A stretch of DNA of 64,000 nt from Branchinecta lynchi (lineage: Eukaryota; Arthropoda; Branchiopoda; Anostraca; Branchinectidae). Each line of letters starts with the position of its first letter. Position 1 is the stretch's first letter. The translations under genes were made by a program, and so were the position numbers. Shown here in pieces: positions 1 to 11,860 of this stretch. The notes under the pieces are model-generated. The model did not search any database and was not told the origin of the DNA. It was given only the letters and a program-made list of their open reading frames with translations. Location of the stretch: positions 15,185,998 to 15,249,997 of the forward strand of contig JAKZAP010000020.1 in assembly GCA_023053575.1 (NCBI GenBank). Direction: 5' to 3'.

Positions 1-111
1 TGAGCTCATTGGTTAGAAATACCGACTATGCAAGTTCTCTGTGTTTCCCATCAAACTGAACCAGGGCTGTGCCAGTCTGGAAACAGCTAAGACCGTTTTG
101 CCATCATTTAC

Positions 112-1037
112 AACAAGACCAAATTTTTCGATGGGATCCCAAAAATCTAATATTTAATCCAGACAATTGGGTCTTGTCTTCGCCAGATCCAGTCTTCGCC
201 AGGCCAATCATCAGAGAAAACCAAGTACAGACATAGCTATATAAGCCATTTCTATTTTGACGGTACTGACCGAAAATTCCTGTTTTACTTCTGTCAAATT
301 TCTGGTTTCGGCCGAATTCCGAGCGAACCACTTTTCCAGCAAAAAAGAAAATTCAGAAACGAATTCAGCGTATCCCTTTATCCCTATAAGGAACATCTAA
401 TCAACTTCAAATAAAACATTAAATGATAAAAAAAATTCCATATACAACAAGATTCCGGACGATTTATACGTCCCGGTAAAAATGATTACCATATACAGAC
501 TCAGCGTCTCTTCTTATCCCTAAATCTGTCATCTAATCAACTTCAAAAAAAGTTTTGCTTTTAACAAATTTTCCGGTTTTTGCCGGATTCCAGGCGAACT
601 AATTGTCCGGCAAAAAATGGTTTTCACCATCGTGTTCAGCATGTCTCTTTACCACTAAATCGAAAATCTAATCAACTTTAAATAAAACTTTTACTTTTAA
701 TAAACTTTCCAATCTTGGCCGGATTCCGGACGAACTACTTACGCGGCAAGAAAATGCTTTTTACCATCATATTCAACATGTCTTCTTACCCCACAATCGA
801 CTATCAAAAAAGCTGTTTAAAAATATATTGTTAGCCCCTGAATTTAAACCCCCTACCTTAAATGGCCCATCTATGAACTCGAACTTACTCTTTACCCAAA
901 GAATCCTCACACCAAGTTTCATTAAAATATCTCATTCCCTTCGAGAGTTACCGTGCTCACAGACGGACGGACGGACAGACGGACAACTTTTGCGATGTCA
1001 TAGGTATCCCTCCACTTACGTTTTGGGATCCCAAAAA
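112..1037 (+). mobile_element. GGGATCCC-bounded repeat element, copy 1
   Basis: The element opens with AACAAGACCAAA and a GGGATCCC palindrome and closes with TTTTGGGATCCCAAAAA. Inside are several degenerate units of about 135 bp, each with a CCGGATTCCGG-like palindrome, a T-rich stretch and a GAAAATGNTTTTCACC block. The 3' part carries a GACGGACGGACAGACGG run and the phrase TTGCGATGTCATAGGTATCC. Fuller copies lie at 8993-10163 (same strand) and 39469-40462 and 44841-45727 (opposite strand). No transposase or RT frame is present and no clear TSD is visible. Non-autonomous element of unassigned class; reading frames in it are incidental. Confidence 0.7.
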
Positions 1038-2650
1038 CAGTAGAGCTTTGGAAGAAAAGGGGCTCAAATTTTAGAACAAAAGCTGTATTTACGGCGACTT
1101 GTCCTTTAAGTAGAAACAAGAGAGCGCGCAAAAAACTGCTTTTCTTCTCTTTGCTATGGCAAAGCAATCATGTTGTTTTTCCTCGGAGGCTACAGACTAA
1201 GTTGTCGTAATGTGGATGCTGAGTAAAGGAAAAGACGGTGTTGTCATTGGACTCGATTGCATTTGGGAATTGTTCGAAAACAAAAGACGGTCGCTGCGAG
1301 TCGAAGAGTGTTTTCCGACGATAAGGGCCAGCGGGATTGCTGCTAGTGAATTCCCTATTGCCGGTAATAATGTTGTTTGTTTTCAATGACTGCTGGCTTT
1401 CACTGACTTCCTAACCATGAATTCAGTTGTTTTCTACACCTTGCAGAATCTAAATTTCCTAGGAAACGACGAAAATGGGTTGAAGCAAATATCTATTGCG
1501 CTTACTGGTTATTTATTAATTTCCTTATATTGTGTGTATATAGTGTTTATATATTTGTTTATATACGGTGAAGATCTTCCATCTTTTGGTGAAGTGAAGC
1601 GGGCATCTGACCTACCACTTCAGACACGAATTCTGTGCGCTGAGAATCCTCCCCTTATGGTGACGGCGATTTCCCATATGGGGCTGAGTGTGCCAATTTG
1701 GCTGTCGTGGGGTACCCTACTTTATTGGGGGTTCTCTCCAGGTTGATCTGCTGAAATGTTGTTTTATTGTATTTATAGTTTATATTTATGTAGTGCTTGT
1801 TACTTATTTTGTCATTTGTTTGATGCTAGTTGGTCGTATCCTAGTTTGAAGAAATAAATATGAATATCTCCGATCGGGTTAAAACTTAAGGGATTGCAAA
1901 CTCTCGATTTTAGTTAGAGCAAGTGCAATGGGCCGAGGGGCCAAATCGGCTTACACGAGCAGACACCGGTTGCCAAGTACTAGTACATTCAAATGAGCAT
2001 GTTTAGAAGCGGAAATCGCGTAATTTAAATCCGGCACCATTGGTTTCTGTCAGTTCCGGCCGATTTCGGGAAAGAGCGAATAGCAGGTGCCGGGGAGTGG
2101 GTAGCCCCTCGTTAAAAATGTTCATGTCAATAGTCTAAATTGGAATATCGCTTGCACTAAAAAGGGTAAGTTTTGTTTTCATTATTTCGTGTCTTGGTAT
2201 AATATTTCTAGTGGTTATTCGTTTGCGTAGGTACTGTTTGTTGGTCGTTTTTGCATTTTATTTTTTTATTGTTGCTACAATTGCTTGCATGTTGTCTCCG
2301 CTCCTGCTATCGGATTGGTGCTTGTTTTTCATTGCCTCCCTTGCTCTTGGAAAAACGACCATTATATTTTATTTGATTTTGTTATCTTCAGGTATTAAAC
2401 CGTGATGTCTGCTATGAAGTGAGTTAACATGCAGACAATTCCTCCCAAGCTTACTGCGAACCATATTTGATGTCGCTTATTGGGTACTTGGGCTGAAGCT
2501 AGAACAGTATTGCCATGGTTGGCGATTTATCAGGAAATTTGGTAACTTCTCAGTCCTAGTGATTTTAACATTCTATAGGTTAACACCATGAAATTTTCCA
2601 TAAAACAGAAGACTTTCGCGTTGCTTCGTCGCGATTTCTTCTTTGGTTCT
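1038..2650. other. No recognisable feature
   Basis: I see no supported gene or repeat family here. A frame at 1417-1746 (plus) encodes a hydrophobic 109-residue peptide and one at 1168-1386 (minus) 72 residues. Neither resembles a family I know, and both have the composition expected of chance frames in AT-rich DNA. Confidence 0.4.
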
Positions 2651-2942
2651 TTTTAAAGGTGAACTCCAGAATTAAAAAATAAGGGTTCCGGGTGACCGAG
2701 TTCGAAACCTGATTTTTTTTTGAATTTTTTGACGTAAGAAGCATTCTAGTGGGTCAACTCCAAGCAGAGATACCTCATAAAGTCTAATTCCATTGGCTCC
2801 TTTGATGCGACCCCTCATTCGTTCCGTCATGTTGATGCTGTAGTCTTGCGGGAATGGCACCGACTGCAAAACTCGTAACACAACATCAACACTGTTTACA
2901 AAAGTGACCCATAGAAGAAATTCTGGAGGTGTTGACTAAATT

Positions 2943-3640
2943 GTGACGGAATTCCAAACAAAACACAAACTAAAAAAGACAGCAGAACTGAGTGAAAAGG
3001 AAATTTCCAAGACCAGAGTGTGTTGCTACCCTGGTTGTACGCCCACTGTTGGAATAGCTTTCTTTTCTTGGCCAAGTAGTGAGAATAGGGAGCATAGAGA
3101 AGAAATTCTGGAAGCTCCATTAAACAACACACAAAAAAAGACAGCTGAACTGAGTGAAATGGAAATGTCCAAGACCAGATGTGTTGCTACCCTGGTTGTA
3201 AGCCCACTGTTGGAATAGCTTTCTTTTCTTGGCCAAGTAGTGAGGAGAATAAATTTTCTAAGTACAGTGCTTGGGAAAATTTTGTCAAGAGCAAACACCA
3301 GATTTCTGTCTCCCAACAATTGGAGGCTTCGGATTTGTGTGTGAACATTCCTTTGAACCTGATTTTCTGAGTTCCTGTCAGGATTATACAGGAGGACAGT
3401 ATTAAAAGACTTGCTGAGCATGCAGTGCAAACCATGCTCAATTCATCCAGAATTCATCAGGTTCTCAGGCATCCAGTTTCAAATTCAGTGTCAGCTGCTC
3501 CTCCAGATAGACATGTGTCAACTCTTGGTGTAACTCCTGCTGTAATAGGTCAGGCCCAGGACAGTCAGGACACCCTTGCCCAAGTGCTTCGTTCAATTCA
3601 GCAACCTATGAGTGCCTCTCAGCGTCATGCCACTTGAGTG
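2943..3640 (+). pseudogene. Duplicated THAP-type zinc-finger fragment, frameshifted
   Basis: Two copies of a CCYPGC...GIAFFSWPSS segment are encoded at about 3017 and 3179. They come from a tandem duplication of roughly 160 bp that includes the upstream AELSE.E.SKTR stretch. The second copy continues as KYSAWENFVKSKH and then, after a +1 shift near 3340, VCEHSFEPDFL. The order C-x3-C, FxxWP, W, C-x2-H, FEPD matches the THAP DNA-binding fold, a C2CH zinc finger found in P-element-type transposases and domesticated regulators. A low-complexity linker follows at 3425-3637 (HPVSNSVSAAPPDRHV). The shift and the duplicated N-terminus argue for a decayed copy; no transposase catalytic core is visible nearby. 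Confidence 0.5.
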
Positions 3641-4250
3641 ACCATGATTACTTCTCTGTGATGCTGCTGTGCAGGAAGTTTCAGTTTCATCCCATGGAGC
3701 AGAGGATTCTCGCGAGATCTGGTAAGCCAAACGGTTTTTGCAGGTAATTTTTGTCCTGAAAATGTGAGCGATCAAAGTCTGCCAAAATTTTTCCCCAGGA
3801 AATGCTTCAGGGGTCGCTGGGAGAAGTAGGGTCTCAGGACTAGTTGTCCAACAAAAATCTTTGAATTACCTTAAAAGTGGCATCTCTCAACTTAGAAACT
3901 TAAAATTTACGCTAGCTGCATTTTTTTTACTTTTCTCTGTAAGTCGGTCAACCAACCTATTTGTCGCTATTGAGTGTTTATTGATCTCAGTGGTCAGTTT
4001 GAATGAGTTCTAAAAAAAAAAAGAAAAAAAGGCATCTGGCGTCTTCCTGTTGCCAGCAACATCTCTCCAATGATGATTTTGATTTTCGCGCCCCGCCAAG
4101 AACCTAGGTCTGTCGGAAGGAGCTCCCACCTCAGTCCTCGGCAGGTTAACCAACCAGCGAACAGAGTCGGTTGAAGACCCAGAAATAAACAGCTTATTAA
4201 AAGCTCTGACTCCAAACTGTGATGGAACGGGTTTTAAAGGCTCAGATACC
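3641..4250. other. No recognisable feature
   Basis: Nothing with homology is visible. The sequence after the THAP fragment reads VQEVSVSSHGAEDSREI just before a GTAAGC at about 3721, which could be an exon end, but there is no matching downstream exon. An A-run lies near 4012-4028. Confidence 0.3.
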
Positions 4251-4263
4251 ACATACTTATTCC

Positions 4264-4410
4264 TGAAGTGTTATACAATAGTTGTATTTTTGCAGATACC
4301 ATGGTATGTGATACCACAGTCTAAAGTCGTTTTTGCAGTTATTGTGGTATCTGGCCAGTTATTGTGGTGTCAGATATTCAGATACCACGGTCCGACCATA
4401 GGAACTAGTC
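4264..4410. repeat. GATACCACGGTATC palindrome repeat, copy 1
   Basis: The segment starts GTTGTATTTTTGCAGATACC and contains four or more matches to GATACCA(C/T)GGTATC in both orientations. The same family occurs at 24990-25075 and 56325-56990, where its far end reads GGTATCTGCAAAAACGCAAC, an inverted match to this start. It is probably a MITE with an internal palindrome series. This copy preserves the junction TTTTTGCAG-TTATTGTGGT that is interrupted by a LINE at 56.38 kb. Confidence 0.5.
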
Positions 4411-4904
4411 ACTGTATTCAAGGCCAAAGAATTTTCTTACTGAATGAACCATTGTAGCATCTAAAAAATGTGATCAGGGACTTCTAAGAAACTATCTTGT
4501 CATACTTCTTGGTGAGGTCACAATTAAATTTTGGGGTAATTCTGATAACTAAATAACTGACGAGCAAATTCAATCATTGATAATGGTTTCTCTTTTAGAT
4601 TGAAGTGCAGTCAAGCCTTCTGAAATTTAGAATACTGTCAGCCGAGATCAACCATAGTCAGTACCATCCATAAAGCAAAGGACCCATGGAGCTTTCTACA
4701 TCTATAGAGGCTCTGTCATCAGAACAGTTACAGGAATCAGCATGGCTTGGAAGACAATCACATTTGGTAAGTTTTTAACTCAAAACGTAACTTACAAGGG
4801 CTTCAATGGTTTTCTATCCAAAGGACCCATGACATCAATAGAAACCTTACTGCATCCAAGTAACTGGTGGCTGTAAATATTTTGCCTGTAGTTAATGATA
4901 AGAG

Positions 4905-5193
4905 TTTAATTTTGTATTATCTTTCTTGCTTGAAAGTAGTTGCTGTTTAGGATGGGAATATGTTCAACATTTTGGATATCAGTTTACAAATGCGTCCTCC
5001 CTGCAAACATTTGAATGGCTTTTATTCGTATTGCCTTTCTTGCTCGTTACTAGTTGCTACTTAAGATGGAATATTCAGTACCTGAAATGTTTCTTGCCCT
5101 GATCCTTGACCAGAACAGTGGATCTGTTTGTGTGAAGCATAAGCTAGAGATTTGATTTGTTTTGATGTTTAAATTTTTTTTCATTCACACCAG
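4905..5193 (+). repeat. Degenerate tandem repeat (TTTCTTGCTC / TAGTTGCTATTT), left part
   Basis: Units share CCTTTCTTGCTC, AGTAGTTGCTATTTNGGATG, a NTTCAATACTGAAAT block and CTTGCC. The same units resume at 8244-8940, so the 5194-8243 array sits inside, or expanded from within, one older tandem repeat. No coding potential is evident. Confidence 0.5.
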
Positions 5194-8100
5194 AGCAAAA
5201 TAACACTAGGAAGTACCACCAAGACTTGACCAAATTGACACACATTCAAATAGCAGCGATACTAGCAGCCTTAGTGGTAGAGAACGTCCCTACTAAAACT
5301 TTATGCAACATTGCAAAAATGATACCGCTTCCATTGTTTCCTTGGTGATTGCAGACCCCACCTTTGCATAAATTTCTTAACCCGCAAGTTTGTCTCGCTT
5401 TAAATGCCGTAAGTGTAGTGGGCGGCGCTAACGACTATGGCCCGTTTGCGAAAATAACACTAGGGAGTAGCAGCAAGACTTGACAAAATTGAAAGATACT
5501 CGAATAGCAGCGATACCACCACCCCTAACGGTAGAGAATGTCCCTACTGAAACTTATTCAGTTTTCACTAACGCTGGCTCCGATAACTTCATATTCTGAA
5601 CATTGCAAAAAAATGATGTAGCCTCAGTTGTTTCCTCGGTGTGTGCAGACCGCACCTTTGCTTTACTAGAAATTCCTTAACCCGCAAGTTTGTCTCACTT
5701 CAAGTGCTGCAAGCGTAGTGGGCGGCGCTACAAGTATGGACCATTTGCAAAGCATGGAAAGCATAGGTCTTGGCGCTGCTCCCTAGTGTTATTTACTTAC
5801 AAATTTTCAGTCTCTTGTTTAATTTTACTACCTTTCTTGCTCAGAGGCAGTTGCTATTTGGATGAGAGTATTTAATTTCTTACGGTCATCAGTTACAAAA
5901 TTCGTTCTCATTACATTGCAAAAAAATTATATCAACTTTTTCCTCGGTGTGTGGAGACCGCACCTTTGCTTACTAGAAAATGTAGCTGACTTATCCGTTT
6001 TGCACCGTCAAATATGATTCACAGCCACCTTGGGCTGAAGGAACATCTATTTACTAGAAATTTCTTAACCCGCAAGTTTGTCTCGCTTTAAATGCCGTAA
6101 GTGTAGTGGGCGGCGCTAACGACTATGGCCCGTTTGCGAAAATAACACTAGGGAGTAGCAGCAAGACTTGACAAAATTGAAAGATACTCGAATAGCAGCG
6201 ATACCACCACCCCTAACGGTAGAGAATGTCCCTACTGAAACTTATTCAGTTTTCACTAACGCTGGCTCCGATAACTTCATATTCTGAACATTGCAAAAAA
6301 ATGATGTAGCCTCAGTTGTTTCCTCGGTGTGTGCAGACCGCACCTTTGCTTTACTAGAAATTCCTTAACCCGCAAGTTTGTCTCACTTCAAGTGCTGCAA
6401 GCGTAGTGGGCGGCGCTACAAGTATGGACCATTTGCAAAGCATGGAAAGCATAGGTCTTGGCGCTGCTCCCTAGCGTTATTTACTTACAAATTTTCAGTC
6501 TCTTGTTTCATTTTTACTACCTTTCTTGCTCAGAGGCAGTTGCTATTTGGATGAGAGTATTTAATTTCTTACGGTCATCAGTTACAAAATTCGTTCTCAT
6601 TACATTGCAAAAAAATTATATCAACTTTTTCCTCGGTGTGTGGAGACCGCACCTTTGCTTACTAGAAAATGTAGCTGACTTATCCGTTTTGCACCGTCAA
6701 ATATGATTCACAGCCACCTTGGGCTGAAGGAACATCTATTTACTAGAAATTTCTTAACCCGCAAGTTTGTCTCGCTTTAAATGCCGTAAGTGTAGTGGGC
6801 GGCGCTAACGACTATGGCCCGTTTGCGAAAATAACACTAGGGAGTAGCAGCAAGACTTGACAAAATTGAAAGATACTCGAATAGCAGCGATACCACCACC
6901 CCTAACGGTAGAGAATGTCCCTACTGAAACTTATTCAGTTTTCACTAACGCTGGCTCCGATAACTTCATATTCTGAACATTGCAAAAAAATGATGTAGCC
7001 TCAGTTGTTTCCTCGGTGTGTGCAGACCGCACCTTTGCTTTACTAGAAATTCCTTAACCCGCAAGTTTGTCTCACTTCAAGTGCTGCAAGCGTAGTGGGC
7101 GGCGCTACAAGTATGGACCATTTGCAAAGCATGGAAAGCATAGGTCTTGGCGCTGCTCCCTAGTGTTATTTACTTACAAATTTTCAGTCTCTTGTTTAAT
7201 TTTACTACCTTTCTTGCTCAGAGGCAGTTGCTATTTGGATGAGAGTATTTAATTTCTTACGGTCATCAGTTACAAAATTCGTTCTCATTACATTGCAAAA
7301 AAATTATATCAACTTTTTCCTCGGTGTGTGGAGACCGCACCTTTGCTTACTAGAAAATGTAGCTGACTTATCCGTTTTGCACCGTCAAATATGATTCACA
7401 GCCACCTTGGGCTGAAGGAACATCTATTTACTAGAAATTTCTTAACCCGCAAGTTTGTCTCGCTTTAAATGCCGTAAGTGTAGTGGGCGGCGCTAACGAC
7501 TATGGCCCGTTTGCGAAAATAACACTAGGGAGTAGCAGCAAGACTTGACAAAATTGAAAGATACTCGAATAGCAGCGATACCACCACCCCTAACGGTAGA
7601 GAATGTCCCTACTGAAACTTATTCAGTTTTCACTAACGCTGGCTCCGATAACTTCATATTCTGAACATTGCAAAAAAATGATGTAGCCTCAGTTGTTTCC
7701 TCGGTGTGTGCAGACCGCACCTTTGCTTTACTAGAAATTCCTTAACCCGCAAGTTTGTCTCACTTCAAGTGCTGCAAGCGTAGTGGGCGGCGCTACAAGT
7801 ATGGACCATTTGCAAAGCATGGAAAGCATAGGTCTTGGCGCTGCTCCCTAGCGTTATTTACTTACAAATTTTCAGTCTCTTGTTTCATTTTTACTACCTT
7901 TCTTGCTCAGAGGCAGTTGCTATTTGGATGAGAGTATTTAATTTCTTACGGTCATCAGTTACAAAATTCGTTCTCATTACATTGCAAAAAAATTATATCA
8001 ACTTTTTCCTCGGTGTGTGGAGACCGCACCTTTGCTTACTAGAAAATGTAGCTGACTTATCCGTTTTGCACCGTCAAATATGATTCACAGCCAGCTTGGG

Positions 8101-8243
8101 CTGAAGGAACATCTATTTACTAGAAATTTCTTAACCCGCAAGTTTGTCTCGCTTTAATTGTCGTTAGTGTAGTTGGTGGCGTTACGCGAATGGCCTGTTT
8201 TATAAAGCATAGGTCTTGGCGCTACTCCCTAGCGTTATTTTGC
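5194..8243. repeat. 689-bp tandem array with 1377-bp higher-order period
   Basis: The landmark ATTTCTTAACCCGCAAG starts at 5372, 6060, 6749, 7437 and 8126, giving a 688/689-bp unit. Alternate units share variants (CTAGTGTTATTT with GTTTAATTTTAC, against CTAGCGTTATTT with GTTTCATTTTTAC), so the true repeat is an A-B dimer of 1377 bp. Each monomer contains a TIR pair (AATAACACTAGGGAGTAGC and GCTGCTCCCTAGTGTTATT), so the monomer looks MITE-derived. The outermost ends are AGCAAAATAACACTAGG at 5194 and CCTAGCGTTATTTTGCT near 8242. Reading frames repeated here are by-products of the tandem repeat. Confidence 0.85.
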
Positions 8244-8940
8244 TGTGATCCGCACACAACTTTCAGTCCTTCTTTAATTTTTATTACCTTTCTTGCTCAT
8301 AGGTAGTTGCTATTTTGGATGAAAGTATTTAATTTGTTACGGAGAGCAGTTAGAAAATTCGTCCTCCTTACATGAGTGTCTTCTTTCATTTTTATGACCT
8401 TTCTTGTTCGAAAGTAGTTGCTATTTAAGATGGAAATATTCAATACTGAAATCTTTTCTTGCCTTGGCCATTCATTAAAACAGAATATGGATTTATATGA
8501 GTCGCTTTGATGTGGCCAGGTTCGCTTCATCCGCATACACATTTGTACTGCCTTCTTAATTTTGTATTACCTTCCTTGTTCGAAGCTAGCTGCTATTTAT
8601 TTTCGATACTGAAATCTTTTCTTGCCTTGGCCATGGATTAGAACAAAATGTAGATTTATATGATCCGTTTTGACGTGTCCAGGTTCGCTTAAAATCTATA
8701 ATGCCTTCTTTGGTTTTGATTACCTTTCTTGCTCAGAAGCAGTTGCTATTTTGGATCGAGTTAATTTTTTTTCGGATATCAGTTACAAATGAGTCCTCTT
8801 TAGAAACTGTTTGAATGCCTTCTTTCACTTTTATGACCTTTCTTATTCGAAAGTCGTTGCTATTTAGGATGGAAATGTTCAATACCTACATCTTTTCTTG
8901 CCTTGGCCATGGATTAGAACAATTAATCAATATATTTATT
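8244..8940 (+). repeat. Degenerate tandem repeat (TTTCTTGCTC / TAGTTGCTATTT), right part
   Basis: Three to four imperfect units of roughly 170-210 bp repeat ATTACCTTTCTTGCTC, GTAGTTGCTATTT, TCAATACTGAAATC, TTGCCTTGGCCATGG and TGATGTGGCCAGGTTCGC. It continues the array seen at 4905-5193. Confidence 0.55.
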
Positions 8941-8992
8941 ACCCGTCAAGAAAAACAATGAAGGGCATGTAGCCCTAGTGACCGAGTACAAA

Positions 8993-10163
8993 AACAAGAC
9001 CAAAGGTGTCGATGGGATCCCAAAAATCTAAAATTAGATTCAGACAATCGAGTCTTGTCTTCGCCAGATCCAGTCTTGGACAGGCTAATCATCAGAGAAA
9101 ACCAAGTTCAGATATACCTCTATAAGCCATATCTATTTTGACGATACTGACCGAGACTTCCTGCCGATTTCCGAGCGAACTACTAGTCCAGCAAAAAAAA
9201 AAAACAGAAACAAAACCAGCGTATCTCCTTATCCCTATAAAGAACATCTAATAAACTTTGAATAAAAGTTTGACTGGAAAAAAAATCCGGGTACAACCGG
9301 ATTCCGGAATAATTATATTTTCGGGTAAAAACCATTGTCATATACCGACTCAGCCTCTCTTCTTACCCCTTAATCTGTCATCAAATCGAACTTTTGCTTT
9401 TAACAAATTTTCCTGGTTTGGCCGGATTCCGGGCGAATTAGTTGTCCGGCGAGAAAATGATTTTCACCATCGTGTTCGGTATTTCTATTTACCCATAAAT
9501 CACACATTTAATCAACTTCAAATTAAACTTTTACTTTTAACCAACTTTCCGGTTTTCGCCGGATTCCGGGCGAACTACATGTCCGGGTAGAAAATTGTTT
9601 TCACATAAGTGTTCAGCATGTCTTCTTGCCCTAAATCGAACATCTAACCAACTCGAAATAAAACTTTTAATTTTAACAAACTTTCCGAGATCGGCCGGAT
9701 TCCGGGCGAACTACTTGTCCGTCGAGAAAATGGTATTCACCATCCTCTTCAGCATGTCTTCCTACCCTTGATTCGAACATCGAATCAACTTCAAATAAAA
9801 CTTTTACTTTTAACAAACTTTCCGGTTTTGGCCGGATTCTGGGCGAACTACTCTTCCGATGACAAAATGGTTTTCACCATCGTGCTCAGCTTGTCTTCTT
9901 GTCGCATAATCGACCATCACATTAGCTGTTTCAAAATATTTTGTTTGCCCCTTAATTTGAACTCCCTCCCCCACCCCTAAATGTAGGGCTACAAAGCCCA
10001 TCTACGAACTCGACTGGTCCGATGACCCAACCTCACACCAAGTTTCAACAAAATATCTCATTCCCTTCGAGAGTTACCGTGCTTACAGACGGACGGACGG
10101 ACAGACGGACAACTTTTGCGATGTCATAGGTATCCCTCCACTTACGTTTTTGGATCCCAAAAA
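8993..10163 (+). mobile_element. GGGATCCC-bounded repeat element, copy 2 (longest)
   Basis: This is the clearest copy. It begins AACAAGACCAAAGGTGTCG and ends ACGTTTTTGGATCCCAAAAA. Five internal units carry CCGGATTCCGG or a close variant at about 9297, 9422, 9559, 9693 and 9832, a spacing of 125-139 bp. The distal part holds CTTCGAGAGTTACCGTGCT, then tandem GACG units, then GATGTCATAGGTATCC. It has no long coding frame. The internal number of units differs between copies, as expected for tandem repeats carried inside a mobile element. Confidence 0.75.
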
Positions 10164-11648
10164 GAAAAGAAAAAAACAACAACAACAAGAAAAAAGACAA
10201 TGCACATAGCAAAACTTTACACTAAACACATAACAAACATAGCTACAGAGTATTGGATGGGAACAGAGGATGGATTCATATGAAGCTTTAGCTGGTGGGA
10301 TGCTGAGTGTGACAAAATGGTCCCATGTAAGAAATGTTTCATGCAGAAGTACAAGTAGCCTAAAAAAGTACAGTAGATGTTATGAGTCGAGTGCTCACAT
10401 CCCAGGTTTATGACTTGCACTTGGCTTAACCATGTTTGGAAATGTGAAATATTTAGACAGTGAAAAATGATTTTTTTTTTCTCGAAAATTTTTTGTTGTG
10501 ATGAAAATATGGATGTGACTGAGTTCAGATACAAAGTGTGCTAAGTGTCAATAAAACGGTCATATCTTTCGTGCGTCAATGATCCACAACTTAATGAGAA
10601 AAGAAAGCTGAATGAGCTGTGAAGTTGAAATAGAGGATGGGTTTGCTATAGGGATACAACATCATCAACCAACTATATTCAGACATTAATTTACGTTCTA
10701 ACTGAAGTTTTTAATTGCAGGATAATGAACGCCTGACCTTCGTCAGACTTAGAAGTGTGTCTCATAATCCCTTGGAAGCCAGTTACAATGGAAGAGCTGA
10801 TTGGGTCGTCATCAGTCAAGTATGCACCGGAATGAATAACATTTAGTGTTTAGTGGTTGAGAATGTTCAGAACTGATTAAGTAAAGAATAATACAGTTTT
10901 CCTTCCAATGCTTCATTGTATGCCATAGCATAAATTAAAGTATATTCCTTGCCATCTTATGTCTTTAAAAGCAGTCAGTCTGGCCTTTATTGTATGCTGC
11001 TGTGTTACTAAAGCAGTGTAACATAATCAGATGGCCTACTTCTCTGAGTAAATGTAATTTGTGGACTAATACAGTTTATGAGCTCTTGATGTTTGTCGGA
11101 GCTCAACTAAACCCTGTAGTGTGAGGCAAGGAGCCATAATGCTAATACTACCAAGGGCTCATCATTCACAAACTGTCGCCTAGTTTTTAGGGCATCACTC
11201 TAGGGTCCATTGTTGTCGTTACTGATTGTATTCTTGGAGAATTACTATTTGCAATGATTTTCCTCTTATAAGTATTAGGTCGCTATGGTCTGTAAATGTT
11301 GAGGTAAGCTCTGTCAAATGTTGATCGTCCAAAGTGTTTAGAGAGACCAGCAACGTAAATAAAACCCCAATTCTACACCCAAACCTGTAACAAAGGTGCC
11401 AAAACATTCCTATGGGCACCATGTGGTAGGTTTGATGACTACAGTGTACTAGTAGCTACAGAGGACTAAAAGTTCCTAATGATCAAGAAAGAGACTATTA
11501 AATCTCTGCTACACAGCTAGATAGACTTGGTCCCATTCTCAGAGGGTTACTGGTCAGTATGATTTGCCCCAGATGGTAAAAGATCATAAGATTCAACTGT
11601 AGAGAACTGAATTCATCTTCTTTGAAGTGATACATCTTAGCCAAAAAG
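10164..11648. other. No recognisable feature
   Basis: An A-rich tract borders the preceding element at 10164-10195. Beyond it I find no repeat family shared with the rest of the window and no coding frame with recognisable motifs. Confidence 0.35.
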
Positions 11649-11649
11649 G

Positions 11650-11860
11650 CATGGGGGGGGGGACTGTTTTTCCAAAGTGGGGCTTAGTCCAGAGTAAATG
11701 GATGATGAGTTTGGGAGTGGATTGGGAAATAAGAAAATTAAGTTACATTCTGGTCGGGAACTGTTTTTGTAAAGAGGGGCTTAGACCAGAGGAACTGAAA
11801 CGGATGGTAAGTTTGGGAGTAGGTTGGGAAACAAGAAAATTAAGTTACATTCTGGTCCTT
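11650..11860 (+). repeat. Two-copy tandem duplication, ~106 bp
   Basis: Two units share GGGACTGTTTTT / GGGAACTGTTTTT, GGGGCTTAG(T/A)CCAGAG, GTTTGGGAGT and AAGAAAATTAAGTTACATTC. The frame through both units reads as a repeated peptide only because the DNA is duplicated. Confidence 0.6.

Noticed and set aside
828..1043. Conserved-looking frame with LRELPCSQTDGRTDGQ
   Set aside because: It is the translation of the GACGG tract in the GGGATCCC element, seen again in every copy on either strand.
5690..8083. Identical protein-like frames repeated at 1377-bp spacing (61 and 82 codons)
   Set aside because: They are copies of the tandem DNA repeat, short, and frames are not preserved between monomer types.
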